Below, one piece after another: positions 13,844 to 16,644 of a DNA stretch of 16,644 nt. Source of the DNA: an uncultured Methanomassiliicoccales archaeon (lineage in GTDB: Archaea; Thermoplasmatota; Thermoplasmata; Methanomassiliicoccales; Methanomethylophilaceae); contig CAUFXM010000017.1 in NCBI GenBank assembly GCA_959597175.1, positions 1 to 16,644 on the forward strand, given 5' to 3'. The position numbers were made by a program, and so were the translations under genes. The first letter of the stretch is position 1, and each line of letters starts with the position of its first letter. Under the pieces are notes generated by a model. The model searched no databases and was not told the origin of the DNA. It saw only the letters and a list, made by a program, of their open reading frames with translations.

Positions 13844-14914
13844 TCAGGTGAAGCTGAGCTTGTAGCTCTTCACGCGCTTCTTCCTCTCGTCGAACATGCG
13901 CCTGCACTCGGCGTTGGTGGCCGGGCGCCTGCCCATGTCCTCCAGGAGCTCTATGACGTGCGTGACGTTCCTGGATCCATCATCGATGTCCATGCAGCTC
14001 TGTGCGACGCCAGCCAGCTCCTCGTTCGGCGGGATGATCGACGTGATCAGGCTCGCACCCGCGTCAAGTCTGGACTTCATGCCGGCGACCCCCTCGACAT
14101 CGAGTGTTGCCGGTATCATGATGTCATGGCGCATCAGTCTCAGAACCGCCATGAACAGCAGCTCGTTGACCGTGTCGACGGTGCCGGAGTGTTCCATGGG
14201 GGTCCCTACCTGGGGGACGAAGGTCATCGCCCTGGCCTGGTCACAGCCCAGTCCTATCATGTTCCTGAGTGCGTCCACCCTGTCCTGCATGGTCTCCCCG
14301 ATCCCCACCATGATCCCGTCCTCGGCGAGCATGCCCGCGTCCATAGCCCAGATCTTCTGGTTGCGGCGGATGTCGAAGTCCTGACCGATCCTGCGTTCGG
14401 AGAACAGTTTGCGGTTGTATGTCTCCTGGTACACGGCCACGATGTCCGCGCCGGCGTCGGCGAACTTGCCGAAGACGCTCTGGGGGACGACACCCGGCGA
14501 CACCATGATCGGCACATTGTTGTTCTCACGGATCGCGTCCACGATGTCCACGAGACCCTGGTAGTCATTCTTGATTATCTGCGGGTCCTCACCCATCGTG
14601 AGGTCAACGATGTTGATTCCCGCATCGCGGATCTTGAAGGAGAGGTCCACGACCTCATCGGTGCTCTTGCGGTACCTGTCTATCTGATTGGACTTTCTGA
14701 AGTAGCAGAACGTGCAGTCGTTGCGGCAATAGGTGGAGAAGTACATGAATCCGGAAAGGTACGTCTTCTTCCCGAACACTCTGTCCCTGACCTCCCTGGC
14801 CGCTGCGAAGATGGTTTCGCGGTCTTCGCCCACCGCTCCGAGCAGGGCGGCGAGCTCGGCGTCCGATGCGCTCTCTCCTCTGACCATCTTCTCCGTTATC
14901 TCGGAAACTTCCAT
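13844..14914 (-). CDS. pylB: Methylornithine synthase (pyrrolysine biosynthesis)
   Basis: 356 residues, radical SAM enzyme rearranging L-lysine to (3R)-3-methyl-D-ornithine, first step of pyrrolysine synthesis. The 4Fe-4S motif CxxxCxxC is C63-C67-C70 in YFSTYCRNDCTFCYFR. PylB-typical segments follow: VDLTMGEDP, PIMVSPGVV, YQETYNR, EDGIMVGIG, MTFVPQVGTPM, IPATLDVEGVAGM and RLDAGASLITSIIPP. This series separates it from the related BioB and HydE. The ATG at 14914 has AAGTGAT upstream and a TATA box at 14946-14954. In Methanosarcina pylT-S-B-C-D are contiguous; here pylB stands alone, ended by a strong hairpin, so PylC, PylD and PylS must be encoded elsewhere. Its product is needed for MtbB synthesis. 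Confidence 0.94.
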   Translation of the reverse strand: MEVSEITEKMVRGESASDAELAALLGAVGEDRETIFAAAREVRDRVFGKKTYLSGFMYFSTYCRNDCTFCYFRKSNQIDRYRKSTDEVVDLSFKIRDAGINIVDLTMGEDPQIIKNDYQGLVDIVDAIRENNNVPIMVSPGVVPQSVFGKFADAGADIVAVYQETYNRKLFSERRIGQDFDIRRNQKIWAMDAGMLAEDGIMVGIGETMQDRVDALRNMIGLGCDQARAMTFVPQVGTPMEHSGTVDTVNELLFMAVLRLMRHDIMIPATLDVEGVAGMKSRLDAGASLITSIIPPNEELAGVAQSCMDIDDGSRNVTHVIELLEDMGRRPATNAECRRMFDERKKRVKSYKLSFT

Positions 14915-14945
14915 TGAATCACTTACCTTGGCAGGGTGATGCCAC

Positions 14946-14954
14946 GATATAAGT
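14946..14954 (-). promoter_or_regulatory. TATA box of pylB
   Basis: ACTTATATC on the minus strand, about 36 nt before the ATG, gives a leader near 10 nt. It implies pylB can be transcribed separately from the operon upstream. Confidence 0.5.
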
Positions 14955-14994
14955 CTGAGTGGTCGTGCCCTCGGACTGGCATCGCCCCTCTATC

Positions 14995-15111
14995 TCAGAT
15001 CTTCTTCACGAACGTCCTCGCCAGCACGATGGCCAGTCCGGCCAGCACGAAGGTCACGGCGAGGAACACCAGATCCCCATGGGGGAATGCGAAATACTGG
15101 TCCCACAGCAT
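14995..15111 (-). CDS. 38-residue single-helix membrane microprotein
   Basis: Small gene easily missed by length cut-offs. The product starts MLWDQYFAFPHGD, continues with one hydrophobic helix (LVFLAVTFVLAGLAIVLA) and ends in a basic tail (RTFVKKI), so the C-terminus should be inside. It begins 4 nt after the stop of the winged-helix gene, with AAGTGAT as ribosome-binding site inside that gene's last codons, and ends in TGA. The spacing, signal and clear amphipathic layout support a real gene. It is the third gene after the EamA-type transporter, so it may be an accessory subunit of it. No family recognised. Confidence 0.6.
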   Translation of the reverse strand: MLWDQYFAFPHGDLVFLAVTFVLAGLAIVLARTFVKKI

Positions 15112-15115
15112 GCTA

Positions 15116-15400
15116 TCACTTCAGATACTTGTCAATACGCTCCTGGCCCAGGTGGGTCAGCCTGTACTTGAATACGATCTTCTCCGACCCGTAGAAGCTG
15201 TCGTCCATCCGCTGGTCCACGACCTTCAGCACCCCGCTTCCGGCCATCTCGATCATCCAGAACCTGGCGTTGAACTTCCAGTACTCGGACTGGGTGCCCT
15301 CGTCCTCCAGGAGCCTGGATATCGCCTCGGTCTCCCAAAGCTCCCCGTCCTGGAACTCCAGCACGAGGCGGGACTTCAAAGGTAGCTTGATCCTGCTCAT
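15116..15400 (-). CDS. Small winged-helix protein, probable regulator
   Basis: 94 residues. Helix-rich N-terminal two thirds (LKSRLVLEFQ, ETEAISRLLED, YWKFNARFWMIEMAGSGVL) are followed by a probable beta-hairpin wing and the segment FKYRLTHLGQERIDKYL, where YxLTxxGxxxI is the usual ending of archaeal winged-helix regulators of PadR-like type. DNA binding is inferred from fold pattern only. The ATG at 15400 lies 2 nt after the transporter stop and uses GGAGGAG from that gene's last codons, so the two are translationally coupled. It probably controls the transporter operon or neighbouring methylamine genes. Confidence 0.65.
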   Translation of the reverse strand: MSRIKLPLKSRLVLEFQDGELWETEAISRLLEDEGTQSEYWKFNARFWMIEMAGSGVLKVVDQRMDDSFYGSEKIVFKYRLTHLGQERIDKYLK

Positions 15401-15402
15401 CG

Positions 15403-16458
15403 TTACTCCTCCAGCTTACGGGCCGAGTCGGTCACGGTGGTGCGTTCCCAGTACATGACCAGCTTACCGACAATCGCGATAATACCTCCGACGACGATCC
15501 ACCACCCGGTTACGTGTCCGATGAAGATGTATTCGGCTATGAACGTGAAGACGACGTTGAACGAGAGGAACGACATCGTCCTCCCCACTCCGATCAACGG
15601 ATACGCCTTGTACATGAACGCGTAGCAGAATCCCATCCAGAAGCAGGCGATCGCCTCCCAAGCCAGGAAGTCGACGCTTGTGAACACCTGGGATGCGACG
15701 TTGACGAAAAGGTCCGGCCCCAGCCAGATGCAGGTGATTGGCAGGATGATTATCACCCAGATCAGGGCCTCGAGGGTGTATCTGACGGGGATGACGGAAT
15801 CCGCGTCGGCGATGTCCAGGACCTTGGCGAGGAACACGCCCTCGACACCCCATCCGACCGCCGCCAGGATTCCTCCAATGTATCCGAGTATTATCCCGTC
15901 CGGGGATTCGGGGTGGGTGATGTTCTCTATCATCTGGGACGGATTGAGCACGAAGAGTCCTCCGATGAGGATCAGCGCAAGTCCCACGGCCATCTTGATC
16001 GTGGCCTTCTCCTTATAGTAGACGACTCCGGTGAACGCTCCCACAAGCGAGGACATCATCGCCATGGCGGATGCGAAGGATCCGCCGATGTAACCGACCG
16101 CCAGGCATGTTCCGAATACTGCGCAGGGTCCGCCGAAAACGGCTCCCATGATGATCGATTTGTCGAACTTCGCATGCGCTATCGTCCTGACGGTCTCCTT
16201 GAACTTACCTGTGAGGCCGGCCCATATCAGGAACATGATGACCGTGTAGATCATCGCCTGGGTGGCCGCCATGAATATAGAACATATGAGATACGCGTTG
16301 TCGGTGAGACCCGCGTTGTTGTTGAAGGGAGGGACCATCCATTGGATGTCTAGGGGGACGTAACCGATTCCCCAGAACGCAGCGCAGAGGATTGCCCAAA
16401 CCAACCCCCACATCACGCGTCTCTTCCTAACCTTGAGAGATTGTTCCTCCAATTCCAT
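15403..16458 (-). CDS. EamA/DMT-type ten-helix membrane transporter
   Basis: About 351 residues, inner membrane. A short charged N-terminus (MELEEQSLKVRKRR) is followed by about ten hydrophobic helices in two related halves, the layout of the drug/metabolite transporter superfamily. The first half has LVWAILCAAFWGIGYVPLD and ASAMAMMSSLVGAFTGVVYYKEKATIKM, where the YYKEK pattern closes the first EamA repeat; the second half starts near DGIILGYIGGILAAVGWGVEG. GGLFVLNPS marks the middle. The ATG at 16458 is chosen for its strong GGGTGAT ribosome-binding site; a GTG at 16488 is weaker. First gene of a three-gene operon, downstream of a probable corrinoid gene. Methylamine uptake is a reasonable guess; substrate and direction are not shown by sequence. 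Confidence 0.75.
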   Translation of the reverse strand: MELEEQSLKVRKRRVMWGLVWAILCAAFWGIGYVPLDIQWMVPPFNNNAGLTDNAYLICSIFMAATQAMIYTVIMFLIWAGLTGKFKETVRTIAHAKFDKSIIMGAVFGGPCAVFGTCLAVGYIGGSFASAMAMMSSLVGAFTGVVYYKEKATIKMAVGLALILIGGLFVLNPSQMIENITHPESPDGIILGYIGGILAAVGWGVEGVFLAKVLDIADADSVIPVRYTLEALIWVIIILPITCIWLGPDLFVNVASQVFTSVDFLAWEAIACFWMGFCYAFMYKAYPLIGVGRTMSFLSFNVVFTFIAEYIFIGHVTGWWIVVGGIIAIVGKLVMYWERTTVTDSARKLEE

Positions 16459-16545
16459 AAAATCACCCGTTTCAACGGTTCCTGCCACGTCTTCTTCGAT
16501 GCAAGTCGAAAGCCTCCCTTAAGCGAGGGTACAATGACAGTTGGA

Positions 16546-16566
16546 CCCCCGCCTTGGCGGCGGGGG
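16546..16566. terminator. GC-rich hairpin after the right partial gene
   Basis: CCCCCGCC 16546-16553 pairs with GGCGGGGG 16559-16566 around TTGGC, 26 nt past the TAA of the partial corrinoid gene on the minus strand. No T-run follows on that strand, so it may attenuate rather than end transcription into the transporter operon. Confidence 0.45.
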
Positions 16567-16589
16567 CTTGTTAGAATTAGGTTTTGTCC

Positions 16590-16644
16590 GTTTACTGGCC
16601 GATGGCGGCCTTCATCTTGGCGGCGCAGTCCATGGCGTTCTCGG
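16590..16644 (-). repeat. Right copy of 55-nt terminal inverted repeat
   Basis: Exact reverse complement of bases 1-55; the sequences differ from the next base inward. Confidence 0.9.
16592..16644 (-). CDS. 3' end of a probable methyltransferase corrinoid protein (partial, second copy)
   Basis: Same last 16 codons and TAA as the left-end fragment, here on the minus strand and reading into the transporter operon. The transporter ATG is 133 nt downstream with no clear TATA box between, so the operon may be read from this gene's promoter. Corrinoid identity is inferred from resemblance to the MtbC tail and from context. Confidence 0.4.
   Translation of the reverse strand, partial: ENAMDCAAKMKAAIGQ

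Noticed and set aside
16459..16488. GTG start at 16488 for the transporter
   Set aside because: The ATG at 16458 has a strong GGGTGAT site at the right distance and leaves a normal basic N-terminus.
1..16644. CRISPR arrays, insertion sequences or prophage genes
   Set aside because: No regularly spaced direct repeats, no transposase or integrase gene and no phage gene are visible; the terminal inverted repeats are gene ends, not insertion-sequence ends.

Overview
The window most likely comes from a methylotrophic, pyrrolysine-using archaeon of the Methanomassiliicoccales (Thermoplasmata), probably as one complete metagenome-assembly contig. Evidence: an mtbC-mtbB pair (dimethylamine corrinoid protein and methyltransferase) with an in-frame UAG at the pyrrolysine position; a pylB gene; an archaeal-type GltX; archaeal TATA boxes about 26 nt before several starts, some leaderless; and no UAG among 18 inferred stop codons. 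The GC-rich coding sequence argues against Methanosarcina. No marker gene is present, so the rank is inference.

Layout, left to right. 1-53: 3' end of a probable corrinoid-protein gene. 243-638: small zinc-ribbon membrane protein (+). 848-1873: secreted protein of unknown function (-). 1930-2389: probable frameshifted two-helix membrane protein (-). 2449-2687: promoter and long structured leader with an Arg-rich small ORF. 2688-7778: tight operon argC-argJ-argB-argD plus a zinc-ribbon gene (+), covering glutamate-to-ornithine synthesis by the ArgJ acetyl-cycle. 7798-10222: gltX followed by a YczE-like membrane protein (-). 10398-12448: mtbC-mtbB (-). 12449-13267: about 800 bp intergenic region, AT-rich at both ends, with several inverted repeats, an orphan TATA box and a possible RNA or decayed gene. 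13268-13702: MarR-type regulator (+). 13844-14914: pylB (-) with its own promoter. 14995-16458: operon of a ten-helix EamA-type transporter, a 94-residue winged-helix protein and a 38-residue membrane microprotein (-). 16592-16644: the same corrinoid-gene 3' end as at the left, inverted.

Working together: MtbB moves a methyl group from dimethylamine to the corrinoid of MtbC; PylB makes the first intermediate of the pyrrolysine MtbB needs; the EamA transporter is a candidate uptake or export protein for the methylamine pathway; MarR and the winged-helix protein are candidate local regulators. MtbA, pylS, pylC, pylD and the Pyl tRNA are not in the window. The terminal 55-nt exact inverted repeat suggests the locus is bracketed by two inward-facing copies of one corrinoid gene collapsed during assembly.
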